Of a stretch of 64,000 nt of DNA, positions 17,902 to 29,738 are shown in pieces. Where the stretch lies: NCBI RefSeq assembly GCF_021398735.1, contig NZ_CP090349.1, forward strand, positions 2,293,501 through 2,357,500, written 5' to 3'. Position 1 is the first letter of the stretch, and the number at the start of each line of letters is the position of its first letter. The notes beneath the pieces were generated by a model. It did no database searches, was not told the origin of the DNA, and was given only the letters and a program-made list of their open reading frames with translations. The DNA comes from Methylobacterium oryzae. GTDB lineage: Bacteria > Pseudomonadota > Alphaproteobacteria > Rhizobiales > Beijerinckiaceae. Made by a program: the position numbers and the translations under genes.

Positions 17902-19491
17902 TTGATCACGCGCCGCGTCCTGACCGCCATCGGGCTCCTCGCCCTCGCGCCGTATCCCGGCCTCGCCCGGGCCGCCGGCGGCGGGCCGCGCCTCGCACCG
18001 CCCGAGCCCATGGACCTCGACCGGCTGAAGGATCTCGCCCGGACGCTGCGGGACCGGCCCTACGCGCCGCCCCCGGAGGCGCCCGCCTCGGCGGCCCTCG
18101 ACGCCCTGACCTACGGGCCGCTCCAGGAGATCCGCTACCCGCCGGGCCACGCCCTGTTCGCCGACAGCCCGTACCCGGTGACCTTCTTCCACCTCGGCAA
18201 CTTCTTCCGCCATCCCGTGAAGGTCTACGCCCTGGAGGGCGGGCAGGCCCGCGAGGTGCTCTACAGCCACGACCTGTTCACCTACCCGCCGGGCAACCCG
18301 GCCAAGGACGTTCCGGACGGGGCGGGCTTCGCGGGGTTCCGGTTCCAGAAGGCGCCCGCCGGGCAGCCGGGCGACGACGGCGACTGGCTGGCCTTCCTGG
18401 GCGCGTCGTACTTCCGCGCCGCCGGGGACGGAGCCCAGTACGGGGCCTCGGCCCGGGGCATCGCGATCGACACGGCGCCCGGGCCCGGGAAGACCGAGGA
18501 ATTCCCGGTCTTCACGCGCTTCTACGTCAGCCCGGCCGCGGACGGCGCCGTGACCGTGCTGGCGCTCCTCGAGGGCCGGAGCCTCACCGGCGCCTACCGG
18601 TTCGTCGCCCGGAAGGAGCCGCACGTCGTCATCGACGTCGCCTGCACGGTCTACATGCGCAAGGCGGTCGAGCGGTTCGGCATGGCGCCCCTGACCTCGA
18701 TGCTGTGGTACTCGGAGGGCATGAGCCGCTTCCTCGCGAGCGACTGGCGGCCCGAGGTGCACGATTCCGACGGGCTGCTGATGCAGACCGGCGCCGACGA
18801 GCTGATCTGGCGGCCGCTCAACAACCCGCCCCGCCTCAGCGTCAGCGCCTTCGCCGACCGGTCGCCGAAGGGCTTCGGCCTGCTCCAGCGCGACCGCGCC
18901 TACGAGAACTACATCGACGACGGCTTCGAGGAGAACCGTCCCGACATCTGGGTCGAGCCGCAGGGCGACTGGGGCCGCGGCAGCGTCCAGCTCGTGGAGA
19001 TCCCGACCCATCAGGAGACCGACGACAACATCGTCGCTCTCTGGGTGCCGGACGACGCGCCGCAGGCCGGGTCGGACCGCAGCTTCGCCTACCGGCTGCG
19101 CTGGACCGTCAAGGAGCCGGTCGCCACCGACCTCGCCCGGTGCGTCGCGACCCGGGCCACCAAGGCCGCGTGGCTCGCGGATGCCGACAGACGCCCGGGC
19201 CGGGCCAACCTCGTGCGGCAGTTCGTGCTGGAATTCGAGGGCGCGGCCCTGTCGGGCCTCGATCCCGAGAAGGCCACGGTCGCGCTCACCCTGTCGCGCG
19301 GCAGCGTGGAGGAAGTCGGCGCCACCTGGGCGCCCTACGGCAAGCCGAGCCCCTGGCGGGTCTTTCTCAAGGTCTACGCCGAGGGTCCGGATCCGGTGGA
19401 GATGCGTCTGCAGCTGAAGTCCGGGGAGAGGCTGCTCTCGGAGACCTGGGCCTACCAATACTACCCGCAGGCACCCAGCACGGTACTGTGA
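17902..19491 (+). CDS. Periplasmic glucan biosynthesis protein, OpgG/OpgD (MdoG/MdoD) family
   Basis: This family shapes or releases osmoregulated periplasmic glucans. The start is taken as TTG 17902 after GGGGG. A signal peptide with an arginine pair (MITRRVLTAIGLLALAPYPGLARA) precedes the mature part, which allows Tat export as in OpgD. The mature protein shows LDALTYGPLQEIRYPPGHALFA, then LTSMLWYSEGMSRF and DGLLMQTGADELIWRPLNNP. SPKGFGLLQRDR and DDNIVALWVP follow, all typical family blocks. It is about 529 aa. No opgH glucosyltransferase is in the window. Whether it is OpgG or OpgD cannot be settled here. Confidence 0.88.
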   Translation: MITRRVLTAIGLLALAPYPGLARAAGGGPRLAPPEPMDLDRLKDLARTLRDRPYAPPPEAPASAALDALTYGPLQEIRYPPGHALFADSPYPVTFFHLGNFFRHPVKVYALEGGQAREVLYSHDLFTYPPGNPAKDVPDGAGFAGFRFQKAPAGQPGDDGDWLAFLGASYFRAAGDGAQYGASARGIAIDTAPGPGKTEEFPVFTRFYVSPAADGAVTVLALLEGRSLTGAYRFVARKEPHVVIDVACTVYMRKAVERFGMAPLTSMLWYSEGMSRFLASDWRPEVHDSDGLLMQTGADELIWRPLNNPPRLSVSAFADRSPKGFGLLQRDRAYENYIDDGFEENRPDIWVEPQGDWGRGSVQLVEIPTHQETDDNIVALWVPDDAPQAGSDRSFAYRLRWTVKEPVATDLARCVATRATKAAWLADADRRPGRANLVRQFVLEFEGAALSGLDPEKATVALTLSRGSVEEVGATWAPYGKPSPWRVFLKVYAEGPDPVEMRLQLKSGERLLSETWAYQYYPQAPSTVL

Positions 19492-19584
19492 GCGGCGGTC
19501 GTCGCCGGACGGCCCGTCGCCCGAACCGGTCCGGCTCCGGGCGGTTCCGCCCCGGACCCGCCCATCGTCGCATCGGAGACCGCC

Positions 19585-19815
19585 ATGACCGGCGAGACAC
19601 CGCCCGGCCCGCACCTCCCGGAGGTGCTGACGCGGCTCCTCAAGGCGCCCCGGGCGGCGATCTGGCCGACTCCGGAGGACCGGAACCGCCTGCGCCCCGG
19701 CCGGTCGCGACCGCGGCAGCCGAGCCGCGCCGTCCTGGGTGTCTGGATCTGGGCGATCCTCTACAACGTTCTCGGCTTCGCGATCCTCGCGGCCCTGTGG
19801 TGGACGATGCGCTGA
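19585..19815 (+). CDS. Small single-pass membrane protein, 76 aa
   Basis: A hydrophilic, Pro/Arg-rich N-terminal half is followed by one C-terminal membrane helix (VWIWAILYNVLGFAILAALWW) ending in TMR, suggesting an N-in tail-anchored arrangement. It sits between the OpgG-like gene and a secreted-protein gene that starts 4 bp after its stop, so the three may be one transcript. No family recognised. Confidence 0.6.
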   Translation: MTGETPPGPHLPEVLTRLLKAPRAAIWPTPEDRNRLRPGRSRPRQPSRAVLGVWIWAILYNVLGFAILAALWWTMR

Positions 19816-19819
19816 CCCG

Positions 19820-20185
19820 ATGAGCCGACACGCCCAGATCCCCGGCCGAGCGATTCTCGCGGCAATCCTCCTGCTCGGCCTCGCCCCCTCCGCGGCGCAG
19901 AGCCAGGGGGACGCGCTCAACGCCGACGACGGCACCGGGGCGGTCAAAGTCTGCTCGCCCGTGGCGATGCCGCGCTGGCGGTCCATGACCCCGGTGCCGA
20001 AGACCTGGACCTTCCTGGACTGCATGGGCTTCGCGGGCGAGATGGGCGCGACCCACTTCCAGCTCGGCTGCCTCTTCGCCAACGTCACGCCCCACGCCCA
20101 GAAATACGCCTGGGGCGCGATGGTGCCGATCGAGAAGTCGGCCATGGCCAAAGCGCAGCCGCCGATCCCCAATTGCGGCTGGTAG
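19820..20185 (+). CDS. Exported cysteine-containing small protein, 121 aa
   Basis: A signal peptide (about residues 1-28, ILAAILLLGLAPSAAQSQ) precedes a roughly 93-aa mature protein. Four cysteines sit in the order VCSP, LDCMGFAGEMG, LGCLF and a final NCGW, which could form two disulfides in the periplasm. The family is not known to me. It begins 4 bp after the small membrane protein and converges with the DUF6894-like gene 9 bp away. Confidence 0.62.
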   Translation: MSRHAQIPGRAILAAILLLGLAPSAAQSQGDALNADDGTGAVKVCSPVAMPRWRSMTPVPKTWTFLDCMGFAGEMGATHFQLGCLFANVTPHAQKYAWGAMVPIEKSAMAKAQPPIPNCGW

Positions 20186-20194
20186 GGCCCGCGC

Positions 20195-20461
20195 TCAGCC
20201 GTCGGAGGGCTGCCAGTCCAGGTCGAGGGTGAGGCGGGCGCGGAAGACCGTGCTGCCGGTCGCGTCGCGGACCCGCGCCTCCAGCACCAGGCCGGCATCT
20301 CCGGGGGCCGGTCGGTCCGCCCGGACGCGGAGCCGGTCATGCACGGCCTCGATCAGGGCCTCGGTCGCCGACAGGCACGCCTCGTGACGATCGGCGAAGG
20401 GCAGCCCCTCCTCGTCGAGGGACAGGCCGCGGTCGTCGGTGAAATCGGTGAAGTAGCGCAT
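20195..20461 (-). CDS. DUF6894-like small protein, 88 aa
   Basis: The product begins MRYFTDFTDDRGLSLDEEGL and continues HEACLSATEALIEAVHDRL, then ends in beta strands (GLVLEARVRDATGSTVFRARLTLDL). This is the pattern of the DUF6894 group, small alphaproteobacterial proteins starting RYFF or RFFLN with a D-EG motif and two final strands. Function unknown. A second member is encoded 504 bp away on the other strand. Confidence 0.68.
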   Translation of the reverse strand: MRYFTDFTDDRGLSLDEEGLPFADRHEACLSATEALIEAVHDRLRVRADRPAPGDAGLVLEARVRDATGSTVFRARLTLDLDWQPSDG

Positions 20462-20965
20462 GGCGCAGAACCTCACGGCCAGCTGAGGAGCGTGCGCCGC
20501 GACCTGAGCGGTGTCGTTAACCTGTGTGTGGGCGCCGCACGGCCTCGCGCGACGGGCCGCCGGATCCTCGCGCCGCGGCGACCGCGCGAAGAACGCGGCC
20601 GCGCGGGCCGCGATCCACCCGCCCTCAGAAAAATGTATGAGTGTGGACAGACGCCGCGCGTGCGGCCGGACTGATTCGGCCCCGAACCCTCTGCACGAAA
20701 GTACGATATGGCCGGCGCGGTCGGCCCGGTACCCGTCGGTGCGCGAACTGCCGCAGCCGCCCTCGCGCGGGTTGCCCTCGCTCGGGTTGCCCTTGCGCGG
20801 GCCGCCCGTCTCGGCGGACACTCGGCGGCCGGTAACCCGCGCGGCGTGGTTCGCGCCGATCCGACACGCCGCTCAGGCCCGCGACGCCGTTCCCGATGGC
20901 GCGGCACGCGGTCTTCGGCGGGCGCCCCGAAGGCCCCGCTGGCCGATCCTCGAAGGGGATGTCAC
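20462..20965. other. Intergenic stretch between two DUF6894-like genes
   Basis: About 500 bp without a supportable gene. It contains the three-copy 15-bp tandem repeat listed separately, and presumably divergent promoters for the two flanking genes. Confidence 0.4.
20761..20805. repeat. Three tandem copies of a 15-bp unit
   Basis: CCTCGCGCGGGTTGC, CCTCGCTCGGGTTGC and CCTTGCGCGGGCCGC follow one another directly. They differ at one position between copies 1 and 2 and at three between copies 1 and 3. Confidence 0.7.
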
Positions 20966-21199
20966 CTGCCCCGCTTCTTCCTCAACGTCCGGCGGCACGG
21001 CACGCTGATCGCCGATCGGGAGGGCGACGATCTGCCCGATCGGACGGCGGCCGAGCACCTCGCTCGCGACATCCTGCGCGAGATGCGCCGGCTGCCGCAC
21101 GTCTACGGCGCGCCGCGCGGCTGGCGCGCCGACACCTTCGTCATCACCGACGAGGCCGGCGCGGTGGTGGCCGAAGTCCCCTACGCCAGCGTGCTCTGA
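20966..21199 (+). CDS. DUF6894-like small protein with an apparent CTG start, 77 aa
   Basis: The protein reads (M)PRFFLNVRRHGTLIADREG, then TAAEHLARDILREMRRL and a final beta pair (FVITDEAGAVVAEVPYASVL). Family members begin MPRYFFN or similar, and here the codon at that position is CTG. A strong AAGGGGA lies seven bases upstream of it, and no ATG, GTG or TTG fits the family start. The last 19 bases overlap the convergent Crp/Fnr gene. Function unknown. Confidence 0.66.
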   Translation: MPRFFLNVRRHGTLIADREGDDLPDRTAAEHLARDILREMRRLPHVYGAPRGWRADTFVITDEAGAVVAEVPYASVL

Positions 21200-21900
21200 G
21201 GCCGCCGCAGCGGGCCGATCAGGCGCTCGTACTCGGCCTCGGCCGGGCCGTAGGTCTGGCCGGCGGCCTCCTCCAGGCGGGTGCGGCTCAGGACCCGGAT
21301 CCGGCCGCGCCGGGCCCGGATCAGGCCGGCGCCCTCCAGAGTGTGGATCGCGACCGTGACGGTCGGGCGGCGCACGCCGAGCATGATCGACAGGAACTCG
21401 TGCGTCACCGACAGGTCGTCGCCGTCCTGCCGGTCGTGGTACATGAGGAGCCACCGCGCGAGCCGCTCCTCGGCGGGCGCGCCCGCGTTGGCGATCGCGG
21501 TCTGGGCGACCTGGACCAGGAAGGTCTGGACGTAGCGCAGCAGCAGGTTGCGCATCGACGGGCTGGATTTCAGGGCGTCGCGCAGGGCCGGCACGGAGAT
21601 CCGGCGCCCTCGGCCTGCGACCTGCATGAAAATCTGGTACGGGATCGTGTCGGTTCCGAGCAGCAGCGCCGGTGCGGCCATGCCGTCGCGTCCGAACAGG
21701 CCGACCTCGATCCGGCCGCCCTCGGCGAGAGTCGACACCACCGAGCACAGGCCGGTGTCGATGAAGACCGCGTGCGGGATCGCGGCGGCCGGCTCGACGA
21801 GCACTTTGCCGAGGGGCAGGTCGATCGCCTCCAGATGAGGCCCGAGCAGTGCGCCGTCCGCCTCGGATAGGGCGGCCAGAAGGCGGTTCTGATGCGGCAT
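21181..21900 (-). CDS. Crp/Fnr-family transcriptional regulator, 239 aa
   Basis: The N-terminal cyclic-nucleotide-binding-like domain (residues about 10-140) has LPLGKVLVEPAAAIPHAVFIDTG and IEVGLFGRDGMAAPALLLG. No Fnr-type cysteine cluster is present. The C-terminal winged helix has LSVTHEFLSIMLGVRRPTVTVA as the recognition region, followed by a basic wing (GLIRARRGRIRVLSR). The ligand is unknown. Alphaproteobacterial relatives often act in stress or photoresponse control. I take ATG 21900 because the domain begins right after it. It overlaps the DUF6894-like gene tail to tail. Confidence 0.86.
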   Translation of the reverse strand: MPHQNRLLAALSEADGALLGPHLEAIDLPLGKVLVEPAAAIPHAVFIDTGLCSVVSTLAEGGRIEVGLFGRDGMAAPALLLGTDTIPYQIFMQVAGRGRRISVPALRDALKSSPSMRNLLLRYVQTFLVQVAQTAIANAGAPAEERLARWLLMYHDRQDGDDLSVTHEFLSIMLGVRRPTVTVAIHTLEGAGLIRARRGRIRVLSRTRLEEAAGQTYGPAEAEYERLIGPLRRPQSTLA

Positions 21901-22325
21901 CGGCAAACGCGTACGCAGAAATCGACCTCCGCGCAGCGGCTCTCGTGCGGGAACCGCGGCGCACCCCCGAGCCATGCTCGGATCAACACGGAATAGCGAG
22001 CGGATATTGCATCTAGCGGGGGAAGCGTCTGCAACCAGACAAAGCTTTGCCGGCGGATTTCGGATGTCCTGGCAAATGCGCGCGGATGATTGCGCAAACC
22101 TTCCTTTAAGATCTGCCCTCAGACTGCCGGGCGGCGGATCGGGATCTGACTGGAACGCTGCGCGTCCCGCAGCGCCGAGCACTTGCCAACAACGGCGTGC
22201 ACGGTCGCGCTTTGACGCGCGGGTCGGATCGCGTTACAGAAAGTGCGACGGAGCAAGCAAGAACCATGCCGTGAGCAGCGTGGCTCCGGCTGGCGAACCG
22301 CGCCGGAAGGGCATCGGGGCCTCGC
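21901..22325. other. Divergent regulatory stretch between the Crp/Fnr gene and rpoN
   Basis: About 425 bp between two genes transcribed apart. It should contain both promoters. No clear operator or gene seen; parts around 21980-22110 are AT-richer. Confidence 0.4.
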
Positions 22326-23900
22326 ATGAGTTTGGTGCAACGGCTGGAAGTGCGTCAGGGCCAGGCCCTGGTGATGACGCCGCAGCTCCTGCAGGCGATC
22401 AAGCTTCTCCAACTCTCGCACCTCGATCTCTCGGCCTACGTCGAGGCCGAGCTGGAACGCAACCCGCTGCTGGAGCGCGCCGAGCCGGACCTGCCGGCCG
22501 CGGGTGACACCGCCGAATCGGGCAGCCATGCCGAGGAGGCGGGGGCCGACGGCTTCGACGCGCCGGAGCCCGACTCGTGGCTCTCGGCCGACCTCAACCC
22601 GAGCCGCGGCGAGATCGAGAGCGACTTCGACACGCGCCTCGACAACGTCTTCCCCGACGAGAGCCCCGTCCAGGCGCGCGAGGCGGGCGGGGGCGACATG
22701 CTCTCGCTGACGCCGCCGCCCTACGGCAGCACCGGCGGCAGCTTCGACGCCGAGGCGCCCGATTTCGAGGCGACCCTCACGGCCGAGACTTCGCTGCGCG
22801 AGCACCTCGCGGGCCAGCTCGACCTCGCGACCCGGGAGCCGGCCGAGCGGCTGATCGGCGGCTTCCTGATCGACGCCGTCGACGAGGCCGGCTACCTGCG
22901 CGAGACGGTGGAGGGCGTGGCCGAGCGGCTCGGCGCCGACCCGGCCCTCGTCGGCCGGATGCTGGCGCTGGTCCAGACCTTCGACCCGCCCGGGATCGCG
23001 GCCCGCGACCTCGCCGAGTGCCTCGCGATCCAGTTGCGCGAGCGCGACCGGTTCGACCCGGCGATGCAGGCGCTGGTCTCGCGGCTCGACCTCGTGGCCA
23101 AGCGCGACTTCGCGGCCCTGCGCCGGCTCTGCGGCGTCGACGACGAGGACCTCGTCGACATGCTGGGCGAGATCCGCCGCCTGGATCCGAAGCCCGGCCG
23201 GGCCTTCGGGTCGAGCGCCGTCGAGGTCCTGGTCCCGGACGTATTCGTGCGCGCGGCGCCGGACGGCTCCTGGCTGGTCGAGCTGAACAGCGAGGCGCTG
23301 CCCCGGGTCCTGGTGAACCAGAGCTACTACGCCCGCGTCTCGCGCAACGCCGCCGCGGAGGGCGACAAGGCCTTCCTGTCGGAAGCTCTCCAGAACGCCA
23401 ACTGGCTGACCCGCTCGCTGGAGCAGCGCGCCCGCACCATCCTGAAGGTCGCCACCGAGATCGTCCGCCAGCAGGACGGGTTCTTCGTCCACGGCGTCAC
23501 GCACCTGCGGCCGCTGAACCTCAAGACCGTGGCCGAGGCGATCGGCATGCACGAATCGACCGTCTCGCGGGTCACCTCCAACAAGGCCATCGGCACGAGC
23601 CGCGGGACCCTGGAGATGAAGTACTTCTTCACCGCGGCGATCCCCGGGGCGGCCGGCGCGGCCGCCCACTCCTCCGAGGCGGTGCGCCACCGCATCAAGC
23701 AGCTCGTCGACGGCGAGACGCCGGACGACGTGCTGTCCGACGACGCCCTGGTGCAGAAGCTGCGCGGGGAGGGCGTCGACATCGCGCGGCGCACGGTGGC
23801 GAAGTACCGGGAATCCCTGCGGATCCCGAGCTCGATCGAGCGCCGCCGGGAGCGCTTCGCCCACGGTTCGGGCCAGCACGTCGCCCTGGCGCTGCGCTGA
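22326..23900 (+). CDS. rpoN: RNA polymerase sigma-54 factor
   Basis: Sigma-54 directs RNA polymerase to -24/-12 promoters that need an enhancer-binding ATPase. All regions are present: region I glutamine/leucine-rich (QALVMTPQLLQAIKLLQLSH, with ELERNPLLE), an acidic region II (about residues 50-150), and the core-binding domain. The helix-turn-helix HESTVSRVTSNK is near residue 400, and the RpoN box ARRTVAKYRESL is near residue 483. The length of 524 aa is normal. The usual alphaproteobacterial neighbours (lptB upstream, hpf and ptsN downstream) are absent; glmU follows instead. Confidence 0.97.
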   Translation: MSLVQRLEVRQGQALVMTPQLLQAIKLLQLSHLDLSAYVEAELERNPLLERAEPDLPAAGDTAESGSHAEEAGADGFDAPEPDSWLSADLNPSRGEIESDFDTRLDNVFPDESPVQAREAGGGDMLSLTPPPYGSTGGSFDAEAPDFEATLTAETSLREHLAGQLDLATREPAERLIGGFLIDAVDEAGYLRETVEGVAERLGADPALVGRMLALVQTFDPPGIAARDLAECLAIQLRERDRFDPAMQALVSRLDLVAKRDFAALRRLCGVDDEDLVDMLGEIRRLDPKPGRAFGSSAVEVLVPDVFVRAAPDGSWLVELNSEALPRVLVNQSYYARVSRNAAAEGDKAFLSEALQNANWLTRSLEQRARTILKVATEIVRQQDGFFVHGVTHLRPLNLKTVAEAIGMHESTVSRVTSNKAIGTSRGTLEMKYFFTAAIPGAAGAAAHSSEAVRHRIKQLVDGETPDDVLSDDALVQKLRGEGVDIARRTVAKYRESLRIPSSIERRRERFAHGSGQHVALALR

Positions 23901-23975
23901 TCGGCCCGGACGGGGTTGCGCCGGGCGCCCGTCCGGCCCATCCGTCTTGGCCCTCGATCGATGCCTGGACCCGCG

Positions 23976-25352
23976 ATGACCCCGACCGGAACGCCCTCGC
24001 GCAGCCTCACCGCCATCGTGCTCGCGGCCGGGAAGGGCACGCGGATGCGCTCGGACCTGCCGAAAGTGCTGCACCGGATCGCCGGGCGCAGCATGCTCGG
24101 CCACGTCCTGGCCGCCGTCCAGGCGGCGGGCGCGGGCCGGATCACCGTGGTGGCCGAGCCCGGCCGCGACGACGTCGCCGCCGAGATCGCGCGGGCGGCC
24201 CCCGGCGCCCGGGTCTTCCCGCAGGCCGAGCGCCTCGGCACCGCCCATGCGGTCCTGGCGGCCCGGGAGATCCTGACCGACCCCGACGACGACGTGGTGA
24301 TCGCCTTCGGCGACACGCCGCTCGTCTCGGCCGACACCTTCCTGCGTCTCCGCGCGCCCCTGGCCGACGGCGCCGCGGTGGCCGTGCTGGCCTTCGAGAC
24401 GGCGACACCCTCCGGCTACGGGCGGGTGCTGACCGAGGGCGACCGCGTGCTCGCCATCCGCGAGGAGAAGGACGCGAGCGCGGCCGAGCGGGCCGTGACC
24501 CTGTGCAATGCCGGGCTGATGGCGCTCGCCGGACGGCACGCCCTGGCCCTGCTCACCCGCATCGGCAACGACAACGCCGCCGGCGAGTACTACCTGCCCG
24601 ACGCGGTCGCGCTCGCGGTCGCCGACGGGCTGCCCGTCACGGTCGTGCCGGTGGACGAGGCCGAGGCGCAGGGCGTGAACGACCGGGTGCAGCTCAGCGT
24701 CGCGGAGGCCGCGATCCAGGCGCAGCTGCGCCGCAGCGCCATGCTGGGCGGCGCCACGCTGATCGCCCCCGAGACGGTGTTCCTCAGCCACGACACGGTG
24801 CTGGGGCGCGACGTGATCGTGGAGCCCAACGTCGTGTTCGGCCCCGGCGTGCGGGTCGCGGAGGGCTGCACCGTGCGGGCCTTCGCGCATCTCACCGAGA
24901 CCAGCCTGGAGGCGGGCGTGAAGATCGGGCCGTTCGTGCGGCTGCGCGGCCACGCCGTTCTGGAGGCCGGCGCGGAGCTCGGCAATTTCGTCGAGCTGAA
25001 GAACGCCCGGATGGGGGCCGGCGCCAAGGCCGCGCACCTCACCTATCTCGGCGACGCGGAGGTCGGCGCCAAGGCCAATATCGGCGCCGGCACGATCACC
25101 TGCAATTACGACGGCGTGCTCAAGCACCGGACCACGATCGGCGCGGGCGCTTTCATCGGCTCGAACTCGGCCCTGGTCGCCCCCGTCTCGGTGGGGGAGG
25201 GGGCCTACGTCGCCTCCGGCTCGGTGATCACCGACGACGTGCCGGCGGACGCCATGGCGGTGGCCCGGGGCCGGCAGGCGGTGAAGCCGGGCTGGGCCGG
25301 GGAGAAGCGCGCGGCGCTGCAGGCCGAGAAGGCGCGGCGCGGCAAGGCGTGA
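23976..25352 (+). CDS. glmU: Bifunctional GlcNAc-1-P uridyltransferase / GlcN-1-P acetyltransferase
   Basis: GlmU acetylates glucosamine-1-P and then makes UDP-GlcNAc for peptidoglycan and lipid A. The N-terminal pyrophosphorylase has LAAGKGTRMRSDLPKVLH near residues 16-33. The C-terminal left-handed beta helix runs from about residue 255, with KIGPFVRLRG, ELGNFVELKNA, GAGTITCNYDG and GAFIGSNSALVAPVSVGEGA. I use ATG 23976; ATG 23961 would add five residues and neither has a good ribosome site. It lies directly before glmS, so the two consecutive steps are encoded together. Confidence 0.96.
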   Translation: MTPTGTPSRSLTAIVLAAGKGTRMRSDLPKVLHRIAGRSMLGHVLAAVQAAGAGRITVVAEPGRDDVAAEIARAAPGARVFPQAERLGTAHAVLAAREILTDPDDDVVIAFGDTPLVSADTFLRLRAPLADGAAVAVLAFETATPSGYGRVLTEGDRVLAIREEKDASAAERAVTLCNAGLMALAGRHALALLTRIGNDNAAGEYYLPDAVALAVADGLPVTVVPVDEAEAQGVNDRVQLSVAEAAIQAQLRRSAMLGGATLIAPETVFLSHDTVLGRDVIVEPNVVFGPGVRVAEGCTVRAFAHLTETSLEAGVKIGPFVRLRGHAVLEAGAELGNFVELKNARMGAGAKAAHLTYLGDAEVGAKANIGAGTITCNYDGVLKHRTTIGAGAFIGSNSALVAPVSVGEGAYVASGSVITDDVPADAMAVARGRQAVKPGWAGEKRAALQAEKARRGKA

Positions 25353-25498
25353 GGCCGGGCACGCCGCGCGGGCGGGGCTGGCCCTGCGCCGTGCCGATCC
25401 GGTAGAAGTCCCGCTCGGCCCCGCACGGCGCGGGGCGGCCCGGACCTTGCGCACGACCTGCGCGTGGCCATCCGGGCGCGACAGCGAGAGACACTCCT

Positions 25499-27325
<1,827 letters not shown>

Positions 27326-27364
27326 CCGTCGCCGATCACACCCACGTCCGGTTCGGAAGCGGCG

Positions 27365-27457
27365 CCGTCTTTGCGAGCGGAGCGAAGCAATCCAGTCTGC
27401 GCTATGCTGCCAGAGGTTGCGCGACGCTGGGTTGCTTCGCTGCGCTCGCAAAGACGG
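27365..27457. repeat. Dispersed palindromic repeat, copy 1
   Basis: The outer 26 bases at each end pair with one mismatch (left CCGTCTTTGCGAGCGGAGCG, right arm ending CGCTCGCAAAGACGG), around a variable centre of about 40 bp. It lies between glmS and the M20 peptidase gene. Related copies are at 39066, 51520, 56329 and 57550. Confidence 0.9.
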
Positions 27458-27493
27458 TCTGCGCAATCCTGCTGACCCCGGTATGAGGCCCCC

Positions 27494-28645
27494 ATGACCG
27501 CCCATGACACCGACGTCCTCCGCTGGCTCGACGGGCAGGAGGGCGCGATGCTGGCGCTCCTCGAGGAATTGGTGAACATCGATTCCGGCTCCTACGACAA
27601 GCCGGGCGTCGACGCGGTCGGCATCCGCATCGCGGAGTTCCTCGCCGGCCACGGCATCCCGGTGACCACGATCCCGGTCGACGGCTACGGCGACGCGCTG
27701 AAGGCGAGCGTGGCCGGATCGGGCGGCGGCAACCGGCCGGTCGTGCTCATGGGCCACCGCGACACCGTCTTCCCGAAGGGGGAGCCGGCCCGCCGGCCGT
27801 TCCGGGTCGCCGACGGCCGCGCCTATGGGCCGGGCGTCGCCGACATGAAGGCGGGCCTCGTGATGAACGCCTTCGTGCTGGCCGCCTATCACCGCGCCGG
27901 CGGCGCGCCGGTGCCGCTCGTCGGCCTGTTCACCAGCGACGAGGAGATCGGCTCGCCGGCCTGCCGGCCGATCATCGAGGAGACCGCCCGGGGCGCCCGC
28001 GCGGTGCTGAATTCCGAGCCGGGGCGGCCGACCGGCAACGTCGTCACCGGCCGCAAGGGCGGGGTGTTCATGCACCTCGAGGTGCTCGGCAGGGCGGCCC
28101 ATTCCGGCGGCAACTACGCCGACGGGCGCAGCGCCATCCTAGAGCTCGCCCACAAGACCGTCGCGCTCCACGCGCTGACCGACCTCGACCGCGGCACCAC
28201 GGTCAATGTCGGCCTGGTCTCCGGCGGCCAGTCGGTGAACACCGTGGCGCCCCGGGTCACCTGCGAGATCGACCTGCGCTACGTGACCCCGCCCGACCGC
28301 GAGGCCGCCATGGACCGGATCGCCGCGATCGTGGCCGGATCGACGGTGCCGGACACGACCGCGCATCTCACCATCAAGGGCGAGTTCCTGCCGCTCGTGC
28401 AGGACGAGGCCTCGCGGGCGCTGTTCGACACCTACGCAAGGGTGAGCGCGGAGGGCGGCAACCCCGTCACCGGCGAGTTCGCAGGCGGCTGCGCCGATTC
28501 GGGCTTCACCGCCAGCGTCGGGTGCCCCACGCTCTGCGCCGTGGGCCCGGTGGGCGGCAAGGCCCACTCGCCCGAGGAGTACCTGGAGGTGGGAAGCCTT
28601 GTGCCGCGGGCGCGCGCGATGGCCGAGACCATCGCGGCGCTCTGA
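27494..28645 (+). CDS. M20-family metallopeptidase (glutamate carboxypeptidase-like)
   Basis: A zinc peptidase of 383 aa resembling carboxypeptidase G2. The expected metal and catalytic residues appear in order: MGHRDTVFP (His, Asp), GPGVADMKAG (bridging Asp), SDEEIGS (catalytic Glu pair), NSEPGRPTG, and KAHSPEEY (last His). The dimerisation domain (about 178-290) has RAAHSGGNYADGRSA. There is no signal peptide, so a cytoplasmic role is likely, unlike secreted CPG2. The substrate is not deducible. It converges with the aldo/keto reductase gene, 4 bp between stops. Confidence 0.9.
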   Translation: MTAHDTDVLRWLDGQEGAMLALLEELVNIDSGSYDKPGVDAVGIRIAEFLAGHGIPVTTIPVDGYGDALKASVAGSGGGNRPVVLMGHRDTVFPKGEPARRPFRVADGRAYGPGVADMKAGLVMNAFVLAAYHRAGGAPVPLVGLFTSDEEIGSPACRPIIEETARGARAVLNSEPGRPTGNVVTGRKGGVFMHLEVLGRAAHSGGNYADGRSAILELAHKTVALHALTDLDRGTTVNVGLVSGGQSVNTVAPRVTCEIDLRYVTPPDREAAMDRIAAIVAGSTVPDTTAHLTIKGEFLPLVQDEASRALFDTYARVSAEGGNPVTGEFAGGCADSGFTASVGCPTLCAVGPVGGKAHSPEEYLEVGSLVPRARAMAETIAAL

Positions 28646-28649
28646 CGGT

Positions 28650-29645
<996 letters not shown>

Positions 29646-29738
29646 GCGGGCCTCCCGTGATGCGGCCCGGACTTCGCACGGGCCGACGGCGGCGATAATC
29701 CGTGACCTGCGGCGCAGGCTGTTCTATGCGGCTCAACA

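Noticed and set aside
17074..20340. Very long open frame on the minus strand (over 1000 codons)
   Set aside because: It runs antisense to the SCO-like, OpgG-like and small-protein genes. Its product is dominated by Arg, Gly, Ala and Pro with no motif, the usual shadow of GC-rich coding DNA.
22119..25454. Minus-strand open frame of over 1100 codons
   Set aside because: Antisense to rpoN and glmU, both unmistakable on the plus strand; composition is typical of a shadow frame.
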